DNA of 64,000 nucleotides from Microcosmobacter sp040493455 (GTDB lineage: Bacteria > Bacteroidota > Bacteroidia > Flavobacteriales > Flavobacteriaceae): positions 124,001 to 188,000 of the forward strand of contig NZ_JANFDA010000003.1 of NCBI RefSeq assembly GCF_040493455.1, read 5' to 3'. The notes below the pieces were generated by a model. It was not told where the DNA came from. It did no database searches and worked only from the letters and a program-made list of their open reading frames with translations. Position numbers and translations under genes: made by a program. Position 1 is the first letter of the stretch; each line of letters begins with the position of its first letter. Shown piece after piece: positions 1-6,463 of the stretch.

Positions 1-383
1 GTGTTAATATAAATATTAATTGAATCAAGATTAAATCGAATACTTCTACGTATGCTCATGAATAGAAGGTCTAGAGAAAATGACTCCTTTTTGTTATACG
101 GAATATTTGACTTTTTGTTTTCAATTTTGATTATAGATTTCCTAATCTCTGCTCGAACTAAAATAAAGAGAAGGGTAAGTCCAATAAGAAATGATATTAG
201 GTAAATAACGCCTTCATCATTGTTTAAAAGCCCGTTAACTATTCCTATCAAGAACGCTATTACAGCGATTATAATATTAAGAATAAAAACTCCCTTAAAA
301 ATATTACTGCTTGCCTCATTCCGTGAGGCTTTCAATTCCCAATATTTAATAGCCTTTTTATTACTTTTTTTTAGATTTATCAC
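1..383 (-). CDS. Partial two-helix membrane protein (3' end outside window)
   Basis: An open frame runs without a stop from a GTG at 383 to the left edge, about 127 codons. The start is inferred: no ATG is available, and the GTG overlaps the last codons of the upstream gene (stop at 361), which suggests translational coupling. After a charged N-terminus (about 1-29) there are two hydrophobic segments, near residues 30-53 and 58-77, joined by a short acidic loop, then a basic soluble tail from about 78. This 2TM-plus-tail layout recalls SLATT-type two-helix effector subunits of conflict systems, but no diagnostic motif is visible and the C-terminus is missing. It is the last visible gene of a same-strand accessory block. 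The reading frame is convincing; the family assignment is only a suggestion. Confidence 0.55.
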   Translation of the reverse strand, partial: MINLKKSNKKAIKYWELKASRNEASSNIFKGVFILNIIIAVIAFLIGIVNGLLNNDEGVIYLISFLIGLTLLFILVRAEIRKSIIKIENKKSNIPYNKKESFSLDLLFMSIRRSIRFNLDSINIYIN

Positions 384-822
384 TTGTAACAATTTCTAAA
401 ATTTCTTTCGAATATTTTGATGACATCTCTGAGGCTATTTCTTTTGAGACACCAATCTTTATTAAATCTTTTTTCCAAATATCTTCAATTTCCGTAATGT
501 CTGGTTTTCTATCCTTTTTTATCTTCAAAAATTGAGCTAATAAATTCAAGAATTTAATTAGTAGCTCAGCGGACTTGAACATATTGTCTAAATCATCACC
601 CCATTGAAATTGTCCTTTTTTTGAGTCTGTATTTAAATTGATTGTACCAGAACTATAAAATTCATCTAGATATGAATCTTGAATTAAAGAAAATTCAGGG
701 AATTCATCTGGAAATAGTTCGAGCGCTATTTCGCTTGTTAGATTTCTAATTTGATTTTTATTCATTATCGATAGTATAAATATTTCATAATCTTTAATTA
801 GCTCAACATCTCCAGCCAGCAT
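361..822 (-). CDS. Orphan acidic helical protein of the accessory block
   Basis: A 153-residue soluble protein with no signal peptide. I do not recognise a family. It is acidic and mostly helical. A hydrophobic patch around residues 84-100 (SAELLIKFLNLLAQFLKIK) looks like an amphipathic or helix-packing segment rather than a clear membrane span. The C-terminus is rich in Lys and Ser. The start could be ATG at 822 (MLAGDVEL) or ATG at 765 (MNKNQIRN); I kept the longer form because no sequence feature decides. Its 3' end overlaps the GTG start of the two-helix membrane protein, so the two were probably translated together. In conflict gene clusters small helical adaptor domains often pair with membrane effectors. 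That role is an inference from position only. Confidence 0.55.
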   Translation of the reverse strand: MLAGDVELIKDYEIFILSIMNKNQIRNLTSEIALELFPDEFPEFSLIQDSYLDEFYSSGTINLNTDSKKGQFQWGDDLDNMFKSAELLIKFLNLLAQFLKIKKDRKPDITEIEDIWKKDLIKIGVSKEIASEMSSKYSKEILEIVTSDKSKKK

Positions 823-902
823 AGTAGATTCAATGCCACACTACGATCTCGAATATGAGTAGTTGCGCGAGTTAGCACTTATCTTTACAAGTACACACCA
901 AA

Positions 903-926
903 CTGAAAATCCGCAGAAATTTTCAG
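903..926. repeat. Perfect 8-bp inverted repeat
   Basis: CTGAAAAT at 903-910 and ATTTTCAG at 919-926 are exact reverse complements separated by 8 bases. No T-tract follows on either strand, so it is not an obvious intrinsic terminator. It lies inside the palindrome-rich spacer between two accessory genes. Confidence 0.5.
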
Positions 927-937
927 AAGTGATGGAT

Positions 938-951
938 TGAGCCTGTCGAAG
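938..951. repeat. CTTCGACAGGCTCA-type dispersed palindrome
   Basis: The plus strand reads TGAGCCTGTCGAAG, the complement of CTTCGACAGGCTCA. From general knowledge this is a very common dispersed intergenic element in bacterial genomes including Bacteroidota. It is partly self-complementary (GAGCCT and AGGC). I saw only this one copy in the window. Confidence 0.55.
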
Positions 952-996
952 GCTAGGCGAGAACAAGCAATTACTTATAGCCATTGTTATAAGGAG

Positions 997-1671
997 TTAT
1001 TTTTCAGGTATTCTTTCTCTCAACTTAATAGCTCTTTCCTTAGTTTTTTCTCCATTAACTTCAGCCTTTTTGCTAAATTCAGTTATTAAGCTAGAATATT
1101 TTAATAATGTTGCTTTGTTAAGATGTGAAAGAGTTACCAAAGCATTATATATTCCATCTTTGTTTGATAAATTCTGTTCGCCAAAATCAATTATTGAAAT
1201 TACTATTTCTTGGTCATTTTTCCATCCAGTCATTATTTCTTGGTAAGATGATAGCCGAATAGACTTATCTTCACTAAATAGTCCTTCTGCAAGCTTGTTT
1301 CTTTTATCTTTTAGAGTTTTATTGGCAAATTCCTTTAATTCTTGCTCTTCATCTGATTCAGATACTACTTTGACTAATTGAGGTCCTTCTTCAGGTAAAG
1401 CGATTAGTATCGATTGTATTGCTAGCTTTTTTCTTTTTGGACTATCACTTAAAAGAGCTTCAAAAAATGATGATACTAAATTAACCTGACCTACTTTCGA
1501 ATTTGTGATTGAAACTTGTCTTTGGTGGTCAAATTGATTATTCTGTATTTCCATTTCTGCTTTATGTTGCATTACTGCAAAAATGTGTCCAGCATAGGCG
1601 ATGGCAATAGGAATTAATATCCCAGAAAGTATTTTTAATTTATCCCAAATATCTTTTTTTTCCGTTCCCAT
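997..1671 (-). CDS. Membrane-anchored helical-repeat (HEAT-like) protein of caspase cluster
   Basis: About 224 residues from the ATG at 1671 (MGTEKKDI); a GTG seven codons upstream at 1692 is the alternative. One transmembrane segment lies near residues 14-32. A charged linker follows, then two-helix repeats over roughly residues 65-150 with the motif ALPEEGPQLVKVV, which I associate with HEAT-like proteins next to bacterial caspase genes. There is no signal peptide cleavage motif, so the protein is probably anchored in the inner membrane. It lies 83 bp downstream of the caspase gene on the same strand, separated by an attC-like palindrome. A scaffolding or sensing role for the caspase is inferred from context. 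No catalytic motif is visible. Confidence 0.6.
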   Translation of the reverse strand: MGTEKKDIWDKLKILSGILIPIAIAYAGHIFAVMQHKAEMEIQNNQFDHQRQVSITNSKVGQVNLVSSFFEALLSDSPKRKKLAIQSILIALPEEGPQLVKVVSESDEEQELKEFANKTLKDKRNKLAEGLFSEDKSIRLSSYQEIMTGWKNDQEIVISIIDFGEQNLSNKDGIYNALVTLSHLNKATLLKYSSLITEFSKKAEVNGEKTKERAIKLRERIPEK

Positions 1672-1692
1672 TCCTTTATGTTTTAATTGCAC

Positions 1693-1754
1693 CTAACGGT
1701 CTGTGTATGGTACGTATCCCGAAGAGTATACACTATATACCTTGTTGTATACTG
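1693..1754 (-). repeat. attC-like hyphenated palindrome between cassette-like genes
   Basis: The whole 62-bp gap between the caspase stop and the next gene is an imperfect palindrome. On the minus strand ACAACAAGGTATATAGTGTAT near the start pairs with ATACACAGACCGTTAGGT near the end: AAC/GTT, then GGT/ACC with two unpaired A bases, then GTGTAT/ATACAC. GTTAGGT is a perfect match to the integron core GTTRRRY, and the opposite arm ends in AAC. The size and the extra-helical bases match folded attC sites. No integrase gene is in the window, so mobility is unproven. Confidence 0.45.
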
Positions 1755-2678
1755 TTATTGTTTTTGTTTTAATAGAGTAAATAGCCCTTTACTGTCAAAT
1801 TCATAGTTAGACATCACTTTTCTGGTTTCTTCATTAGTATCAAATTCAGGGTCAGATAGAAGCATTACCACGTCCATCATACTTAAAGTCTCTAATTTCT
1901 CTAATTTTTCACCTATCAACATTAGTTTTCTACATAAGGGGCCGATTGAGGTACCCTCAGGAAAGAGAGGATCAATAGTAACTTTTGTGGTTGTCCCTGG
2001 CATTGTAGCAAATACAACCGGATTATTTGTCCGATATTCATTCATAAATCTTAATACAGAGGCTATATCTTTAAAGTTTTGTGTAGCTGTAGTGCTCAAA
2101 TAATTTTCTAATACCGAAAACTTTTCTTCTTTGCCTTCATAACAAGCGTCAATTAAGCACATATATTGAATTCCAGATTCAGAAAACAAATCTGTAATTT
2201 CTCCCAAGTAAAGAAGTTCGCTACTCAACTTATCCAAGTCCAAAGCAAGTGGATCATTTGAAAGGTTTTTTGGTTTTTTGTTAAAATCCCCTGGAACAAG
2301 AAATTGATTCCAAGCGATTCCTTCAGAAATACCATGGCCACAATAGTAAAACAGCAACAAAGGATTTTTGGCTTTTGATTTTTTGGCTAATTTGATCATA
2401 GCTTTTATTTCTCGAACTATCATTGTTTTAGTCACAGGCTTACCTGCCTCAGACCGAAGCATACTTCCTTTTCCATTAGATTTATTTGAAAATAGTTCGT
2501 GAACATATCTGGAACTTCGTCTTGCACCATTAATATCATCAAATGACTCATATCCATCAGGTATGTTTTCTTTCTCATAATGTGCAGAAGCAACTGATAA
2601 ATAATAGACATCAAATTCTTGAGCTCTTGTTATAAATGTTATTTGAATAAATAAAAGAAGAAGTATTATCTGTTTCAT
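1755..2678 (-). CDS. Exported caspase-fold (C14-like) peptidase
   Basis: A 307-residue protein read from the ATG at 2678, whose ATGA overlaps the stop of the preceding gene; the longer frame from 2702 is less likely. It has a signal peptide (about 1-20, cleavage after AQ). The mature protein starts with the beta strand and Arg-rich turn usual in caspase folds (INGARRSS). The catalytic dyad is visible: His115 in FYYCGHG and Cys179 in LIDACYEG. The dyad spacing and the hydrophobic strands before each residue fit clan CD peptidases (caspase/metacaspase type). With a signal peptide, activity would be in the periplasm or outside. It is the third gene of a tightly overlapping operon with a secreted small protein and a membrane protein. 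Its substrate is unknown. A defence or regulated-death role is inferred from similar clusters. Confidence 0.8.
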   Translation of the reverse strand: MKQIILLLLFIQITFITRAQEFDVYYLSVASAHYEKENIPDGYESFDDINGARRSSRYVHELFSNKSNGKGSMLRSEAGKPVTKTMIVREIKAMIKLAKKSKAKNPLLLFYYCGHGISEGIAWNQFLVPGDFNKKPKNLSNDPLALDLDKLSSELLYLGEITDLFSESGIQYMCLIDACYEGKEEKFSVLENYLSTTATQNFKDIASVLRFMNEYRTNNPVVFATMPGTTTKVTIDPLFPEGTSIGPLCRKLMLIGEKLEKLETLSMMDVVMLLSDPEFDTNEETRKVMSNYEFDSKGLFTLLKQKQ

Positions 2679-3172
2679 TCTTTTGGTTTTAACTCTTGCC
2701 ATGTTTTATCTGAACTAATTCGACATGCCTTAGCAAGTTCATTTGCTTTATATTTTAGTTTTCTTTGACTGTTAGGATCCTCAGGAACAAAATCAATGAT
2801 AGCATAATAAAAGTCTTTCATTGCTCTAGATACCGTTGAGTCTTCAACCATAATCATTTCTCCCCAATACAAGCCTCCAAACTTTTTAACATTTTCTTCA
2901 AACTCTTTATCATACGGATTCATAGCAATTAGTCCTGCATATCTACAGGCTTCTGTATATGTATTTAATTGTTTTTGCCAAATACTTCTCTTAAACTCCA
3001 TATAATTTTCATGAGATTGACTGTGGAAATATTGAAATATGCCTATACTAATTGTTAATAGTGTTAGAAATGCACCAATTATCTTGACCCATAGGTCACC
3101 TACCTTGAGTTTAAATTCTTTTTGATTTGATTCAAGGTTGTCTTTAGGTATCTCTTCAGTACTTTCAGTCAT
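2675..3172 (-). CDS. Single-pass membrane protein with YWG motif, caspase operon
   Basis: 165 residues: an acidic soluble N-terminus, one transmembrane helix at about 29-48, and a helical domain to the C-terminus containing YWGEM at 102-106. That motif is typical of small membrane proteins I associate with caspase-like and other conflict genes. There is no signal peptide, so the topology is probably N-in with the helical domain outside, on the same side as the exported caspase. It overlaps the upstream gene by 8 bp and the caspase start by 4 bp (ATGA), so the three products are probably made in fixed proportion. The function is unknown. Anchoring or regulating the caspase is an inference. Confidence 0.65.
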   Translation of the reverse strand: MTESTEEIPKDNLESNQKEFKLKVGDLWVKIIGAFLTLLTISIGIFQYFHSQSHENYMEFKRSIWQKQLNTYTEACRYAGLIAMNPYDKEFEENVKKFGGLYWGEMIMVEDSTVSRAMKDFYYAIIDFVPEDPNSQRKLKYKANELAKACRISSDKTWQELKPKE

Positions 3173-3590
3173 CTATAAAATGCTTTAGTATAATATCCTC
3201 GCTTTCGTCAATTTTGTTATGCAAGGACTCCATAGTTCTTAATTTTGTTTCCAAATACTCACCTCTATTGAGCATTACAAGATAATATCGTTCATTATTG
3301 AATTTAATCCACCAATCATAAGGAGAATCTTTTTCTAATGAATATTGATATTCCTTTTCCTCCCAAGTGCCATTAACACACTCCTTAATAATTATTTTTT
3401 TTGATTTATAGAAGGTGTATGCTTTTCCCTTTTCGCAAGTGGTGTTTCCACCCATGTTGATATCATATTTAACAAAAAACCACAATTTGTAATGATTGCC
3501 TGATAAATGATTTAATACATCATTTTCACTATCAAATTGAGCAAAGCCTATGGTTGGGAGCAAACAGAGTAAAATGAAATAATTTTTCAT
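3165..3590 (-). CDS. Small secreted protein, first gene of caspase operon
   Basis: 141 residues with a clear signal peptide (about 1-18, ending GFAQ). The mature part is rich in beta-prone segments and aromatics (KLWFFVKYD, YDWWIKFNN) with two Cys (TTCEKG and IKECVNG), possibly a disulfide. It resembles small lipocalin-like or copper-resistance-like Bacteroidota exported domains, but I cannot name a family. It starts at ATG 3590 and overlaps the next gene by 8 bp. As the operon leader gene it may sense something in the periplasm or restrain the caspase. That is speculation from gene order. Confidence 0.6.
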   Translation of the reverse strand: MKNYFILLCLLPTIGFAQFDSENDVLNHLSGNHYKLWFFVKYDINMGGNTTCEKGKAYTFYKSKKIIIKECVNGTWEEKEYQYSLEKDSPYDWWIKFNNERYYLVMLNRGEYLETKLRTMESLHNKIDESEDIILKHFIDD

Positions 3591-3632
3591 GCTTCGGATT
3601 TTTATGTTTGTCTTCTTTTGTTTTGTTAATGA

Positions 3633-3764
3633 CTTATAACGTTAGTACATATACACCCAATAAAAATTAGTAAGGATAACCCACAAAATAAGAAGTGATA
3701 ACTTACCTTTTAAGTGGTTGTTGAATAACTTCAAATTGGAGGTTATACTGCACCTTGTTGTTAA
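3633..3764 (-). repeat. Possible attC-like imperfect palindrome upstream of caspase operon
   Basis: On the minus strand the segment opens with TTAACAACAAGGTGCAGTATA and ends with TGTATATGTACTAACGTTATAAG. AAC/GTT at the ends and TATA-ACC/GGGTGTATA inside can pair imperfectly. The AACAAGGT arm is the same as in the 62-bp element after the caspase gene. It is longer and less regular than that element, so this is a weaker call. Confidence 0.3.
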
Positions 3765-3792
3765 TTAGCTCAGTTTTTAAATACTCGTATTG

Positions 3793-3839
3793 CTAAGTTA
3801 GTGTTTAAGTGTTTAGAAATCAATACGTAAACCTACGTA
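3793..3839 (-). promoter_or_regulatory. TACGTA-N4-TACGTA box with adjoining promoter, copy 1
   Basis: TACGTA at 3824-3829 and 3834-3839 are separated by AACC. Reading the minus strand, the box directly abuts TTG (3823-3821), followed by exactly 20 bp and TAACTTAG (3800-3793). That is the layout of a Bacteroidota promoter with a poor -7 box (consensus TAnnTTTG). A 23-bp segment (3817-3839) is repeated exactly at 4414-4436. The next minus-strand gene starts at 3590, so this could drive the caspase operon with a leader of about 190 bases, or be a relic of a lost gene. Confidence 0.5.
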
Positions 3840-3841
3840 TT

Positions 3842-4336
3842 TTATGCTCCAGCAATCTGGTTAGAGTATTTAATGTCACCCAGTTGTACTACAGGTCTTC
3901 CGTCTATGCGGGAAACGATGCCAGCGACACCATAAAATTCTAATCCAGGTACTGTAGACGTATGATTTTCATCTACTTGGTTTTGGTAATACATAATTCC
4001 AAAAGACACACGGTTTAGGCCTAATGGTGTAGGAAGTAATCGAATTCGTTTACGGTTCCCCGTATCATCTTCATTGCCTGCAGAGCTTCCTTGGTTCCAC
4101 CATTTGTTGTAGGTTTCATTATAGAAGTCGAGCTCTAAAAATTTCATCCAACCGTTGGTCGTCCATATTTGGGACTCTCTATGTTTTAGAGACCAATTAT
4201 CGCCGATATGGTCTTGCTCTACTAGTAGTACCATAACGGTATCGAAGTGTTCAGAAACTCCAGTATAATCAAACTGAAGATTAATTTTTCCGGGGCGTTC
4301 TTTGCTAATTACAAAGTTTTGAATTGGTGATGACAT
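3842..4336 (-). CDS. Orphan soluble protein downstream of TACGTA promoter
   Basis: 164 residues from the ATG at 4336 (MSSPIQNF); the longer frame from 4420 would run back over the promoter and is rejected. There is no signal peptide or membrane segment. The composition suggests a beta-rich cytosolic domain with many aromatics (NKWWNQGSS, FGIMYYQNQ) and a C-terminal segment with GVAGIVSRIDGRP. I do not recognise a family. It is divergent from the 202-aa orphan, and both start close to one TACGTA-N4-TACGTA box, so they are probably co-regulated. Its stop lies 3 bp from the second copy of that box. Confidence 0.55.
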   Translation of the reverse strand: MSSPIQNFVISKERPGKINLQFDYTGVSEHFDTVMVLLVEQDHIGDNWSLKHRESQIWTTNGWMKFLELDFYNETYNKWWNQGSSAGNEDDTGNRKRIRLLPTPLGLNRVSFGIMYYQNQVDENHTSTVPGLEFYGVAGIVSRIDGRPVVQLGDIKYSNQIAGA

Positions 4337-4389
4337 GATATATGGTTTAAATATTGATAATAGCGTATTATACTGCGAGGGGATAGGTG

Positions 4390-4436
4390 TAAAGTTAATT
4401 TTTAAAACACTGAAAATCAATACGTAAACCTACGTA
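4390..4436 (-). promoter_or_regulatory. TACGTA-N4-TACGTA box with adjoining promoter, copy 2
   Basis: The box (4421-4436) abuts TTG (4420-4418 on the minus strand), then 20 bp, then TAACTTTA (4397-4390). This serves the orphan gene starting at 4336 with a leader of about 45 bases. The symmetric box touching the -33 element, plus a -7 element lacking its final G, is what an activator-dependent promoter would look like. The regulator is not identified. Confidence 0.55.
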
Positions 4437-4462
4437 ATTTTGAAGCTTTTATTTCTAAATCG

Positions 4463-4493
4463 TTGATTTTCAATTTGTTTTTGAGTACCTTTA
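4463..4493 (+). promoter_or_regulatory. Promoter for the 202-aa orphan
   Basis: TTG at 4463-4465, a 20-bp spacer, then TACCTTTA at 4486-4493, about 36 bp before the ATG at 4530. As in the divergent promoter, the -7 element ends in A instead of G, and the first bases after TTG (ATTTTCA) are identical. The TACGTA box ends 26 bp upstream of the TTG, a usual place for an activator. Confidence 0.5.
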
Positions 4494-4529
4494 GGTAATT
4501 AGCTATTTAGTAATCTAAAATCCTCTCTC

Positions 4530-5138
4530 ATGGCACAAATCGAAGTCGGTAACGTAGAGTTTGTCGATAGACCAAACGGCGTTAAAAAATTGCAATTAAG
4601 CTTTGTGAAAATTAAGTTCATAGTCGATTGTCCCTGCGATAAAATCAGCGTGAAAGTATACACGCACGAGACCAGTACAGGCGGCTCTATTACAACGCCT
4701 TCGGGTACTGTTTCTAAAGGTGATATTACAGATCCACAAGGTGAATCCTGGACATGGCAGCCAGGTAGGGATGGTTGGCGAACTGATTCTGTAGATGCTA
4801 ATCCAGAGTGGCATGGCTTTGAGTGCAAAGCTGTAGCCAACGGTAATGAAGTTACTATTATGGATAGTCCAGGTTTAGGTATTCCTCAAGGATCGCAAGC
4901 TCAGGGTTATAGTTATGCATATGAGTTCACTTGGAAGGTAGATTTACTCTGTGACGGACAAGTCATTGACCATGAATACTATCGTTTGTCATTTAAAGGC
5001 ACTTCAGGACCAAATGGACTTGTTCCAGAAATGGTTGGTGGTGCCCAAGGGCAAGATGCCTTGGATGAAGTGAATGATAAAATGCGAGATGCAGGAACTT
5101 CTACATATCCTGTTGATGCTGAAGGGAAGCCTTGGTAA
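4530..5138 (+). CDS. Orphan soluble protein, divergent partner
   Basis: 202 residues starting MAQIEVGN, with no signal peptide or membrane helix. The N-terminal half is beta-rich with a CPCDK turn (residues 34-38). The middle is rich in Gly, Ser, Thr and Trp (WTWQPGRDGW), and the C-terminus is Gly/Asp-rich and flexible. No family is recognised. It has its own promoter and shares the TACGTA regulatory region with the orphan on the other strand. The stop is 2 bp from the end of the convergent DinB-like gene. A large antisense frame over its 5' half was judged a shadow because this frame has the promoter and the longer ORF. Confidence 0.6.
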   Translation: MAQIEVGNVEFVDRPNGVKKLQLSFVKIKFIVDCPCDKISVKVYTHETSTGGSITTPSGTVSKGDITDPQGESWTWQPGRDGWRTDSVDANPEWHGFECKAVANGNEVTIMDSPGLGIPQGSQAQGYSYAYEFTWKVDLLCDGQVIDHEYYRLSFKGTSGPNGLVPEMVGGAQGQDALDEVNDKMRDAGTSTYPVDAEGKPW

Positions 5139-5140
5139 GA

Positions 5141-5665
5141 TTAATACTTCTCTTTAAGTGTTTTGGTGTGATGCTCTACATGATATGCCGACCACATTAC
5201 GACTTCTCGTACTGGCATTTTTCCCATGAGTGGATGTGGTAAGATGAGTGCGTCCAAATCTTTGTCTTTGTAACGCATGGTTTTAGCCTGAAGTTTCTTT
5301 TGTTCCACTTGTAAGCGTGTAAGAATATAATCTTTGTCCTTATAACGCGGTACTTTCATGTTTTGTGAGCCTTTATAAGTTTTGCCTTTGGCACCTTCTA
5401 AACGTTCCTGATAACGTTTTACCACAGCATCATAAGGTCTAACAGCTCTGTTGGCTTTACCAAATTTGTAGCGCAACAAAAACTTGGGCATGCTCATGGC
5501 AGCATTGAGCGGTTTTATGGATTGGAGTAGGTGTAGCGCGTGTTGCCCTGTAGTCCATTTACCTTTAGGACCAGATTCCCACTGGTCTACATCCTTAGAT
5601 TCCAGAAGTTCTAATAAAGCCTGGTACTTTTCTTCGAGTAAGTCAGCAATAGCCTCTTTTTCCAT
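5141..5665 (-). CDS. DinB-like family protein
   Basis: 174 residues. The family is a four-helix bundle with three metal-binding histidines. The pattern here fits: His42 and/or His45 in TGQHALHLL after the first helix, and a His-rich C-terminal helix, HVEHH at 162-166. The motif KGKWTTGQH is typical of Bacteroidota DinB/DUF1569-type proteins. Members include thiol-dependent metalloenzymes, but the reaction of this group is unknown. The product is cytosolic. It ends against the convergent 202-aa orphan gene and marks the return to ordinary chromosomal content. The family call is good; the function is open. Confidence 0.7.
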   Translation of the reverse strand: MEKEAIADLLEEKYQALLELLESKDVDQWESGPKGKWTTGQHALHLLQSIKPLNAAMSMPKFLLRYKFGKANRAVRPYDAVVKRYQERLEGAKGKTYKGSQNMKVPRYKDKDYILTRLQVEQKKLQAKTMRYKDKDLDALILPHPLMGKMPVREVVMWSAYHVEHHTKTLKEKY

Positions 5666-5719
5666 AAGCGTTGATTTAGCTACGAAAAAGATAGGAAATT
5701 TCTATAAAACTGTAAAGTG

Positions 5720-6463
5720 CTATTCTTCTTTTGGTAGAGTAACCTTTTTGTCTTTCTTGTAGATAGGGATGAGGTAGGAGACATTGTACCCAAACCCAAA
5801 CCCAAAACTTCCGCTGTCATAGGTCTTGTTGAACCCAGGAATGTATATGTTCTCAAAGTTATCGGGTTGGTCATCACTCACCAACATTTTGAGCTGAGCA
5901 TTTACACCAACATAGAGGTTGTTGACTAACTCGGCTTTAAACCCAAAAATAACTTCGCCCCAAATTGCGGTAAGCCCACTAAATTCTTGTGGTCGATCTG
6001 GCGAGAATTGCCCAAAAACACCATTATTGACATCATAAATGGTAAAGTCGTTTAGCTCTTGCTTGAAGGTGCTGGCACCAACCCGAAGACCACCATAGAT
6101 CATGTTTTCCATATTGAGCCAGTTGCGATAGAAATTGTAATCAACACCAGCTTTAAAATAACTTCCAGAAGTAGTAACATCCAAGAAGTCTGTCGTTGTG
6201 GTTTTTTCTTCTGTACCTAGTTCACCAGCCAAATACCAACGTTTCGTCAAACGGTAATCACCATTAATCTCAAATCCAGAATACTCATCATCTAAAGCAG
6301 TTCTAACAAGTTTGTATAGGTCACCGCCAATACGAAGCCCATAACTTTGTTTATAAACTATAGTATCGTTAGCCGCTGTATTATCTTGCGCAAAGCCAAT
6401 GGTCGCACAACATAAAACCACTATTAGCTTAATGGAATATTGTAATGTGCGCTTCATTTTCAT
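5720..6463 (-). CDS. Outer-membrane beta-barrel protein (DUF6048-like)
   Basis: 247 residues with a signal peptide (about 1-25, ending GFAQ), then alternating amphipathic strands typical of an eight- to ten-stranded barrel (YGLRIGGDLYKLV, WYLAGELGTE, GFGFGYNVSYLIP). I associate this with the DUF6048 family, usually found beside a DUF6452 lipoprotein and rlmD in Flavobacteriaceae, as here. It starts inside the end of the upstream lipoprotein gene (35-bp overlap), which indicates coupled translation. Its role is probably structural or transport in the outer membrane; the substrate is unknown. Confidence 0.7.
   Translation of the reverse strand: MKMKRTLQYSIKLIVVLCCATIGFAQDNTAANDTIVYKQSYGLRIGGDLYKLVRTALDDEYSGFEINGDYRLTKRWYLAGELGTEEKTTTTDFLDVTTSGSYFKAGVDYNFYRNWLNMENMIYGGLRVGASTFKQELNDFTIYDVNNGVFGQFSPDRPQEFSGLTAIWGEVIFGFKAELVNNLYVGVNAQLKMLVSDDQPDNFENIYIPGFNKTYDSGSFGFGFGYNVSYLIPIYKKDKKVTLPKEE

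Larger units (their letters stand above)
823..996 (-). repeat. Palindrome-rich spacer, attC-like ends
   Basis: This non-coding gap separates two same-strand genes. On the minus strand it opens with TTATAACAATGGC just after the upstream stop and closes with GGCATTG just before the next start. CAATG at one end can pair with CATTG at the other. Inside are a perfect 8-bp hairpin and a CTTCGACAGGCTCA palindrome, annotated separately. The layout resembles the hyphenated palindrome following an integron cassette, but the RYYYAAC/GTTRRRY core boxes are not both clean here. Confidence 0.35.

Noticed and set aside
2432..2614. 60-aa minus-strand frame inside the caspase gene
   Set aside because: It overlaps the caspase coding sequence in another frame on the same strand and has no supporting signal.
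4499..4840. 113-aa minus-strand reading frame over the 202-aa orphan gene
   Set aside because: It lies antisense inside a longer frame that has its own promoter; its composition (many Cys, Ser, Pro) is typical of a shadow frame.
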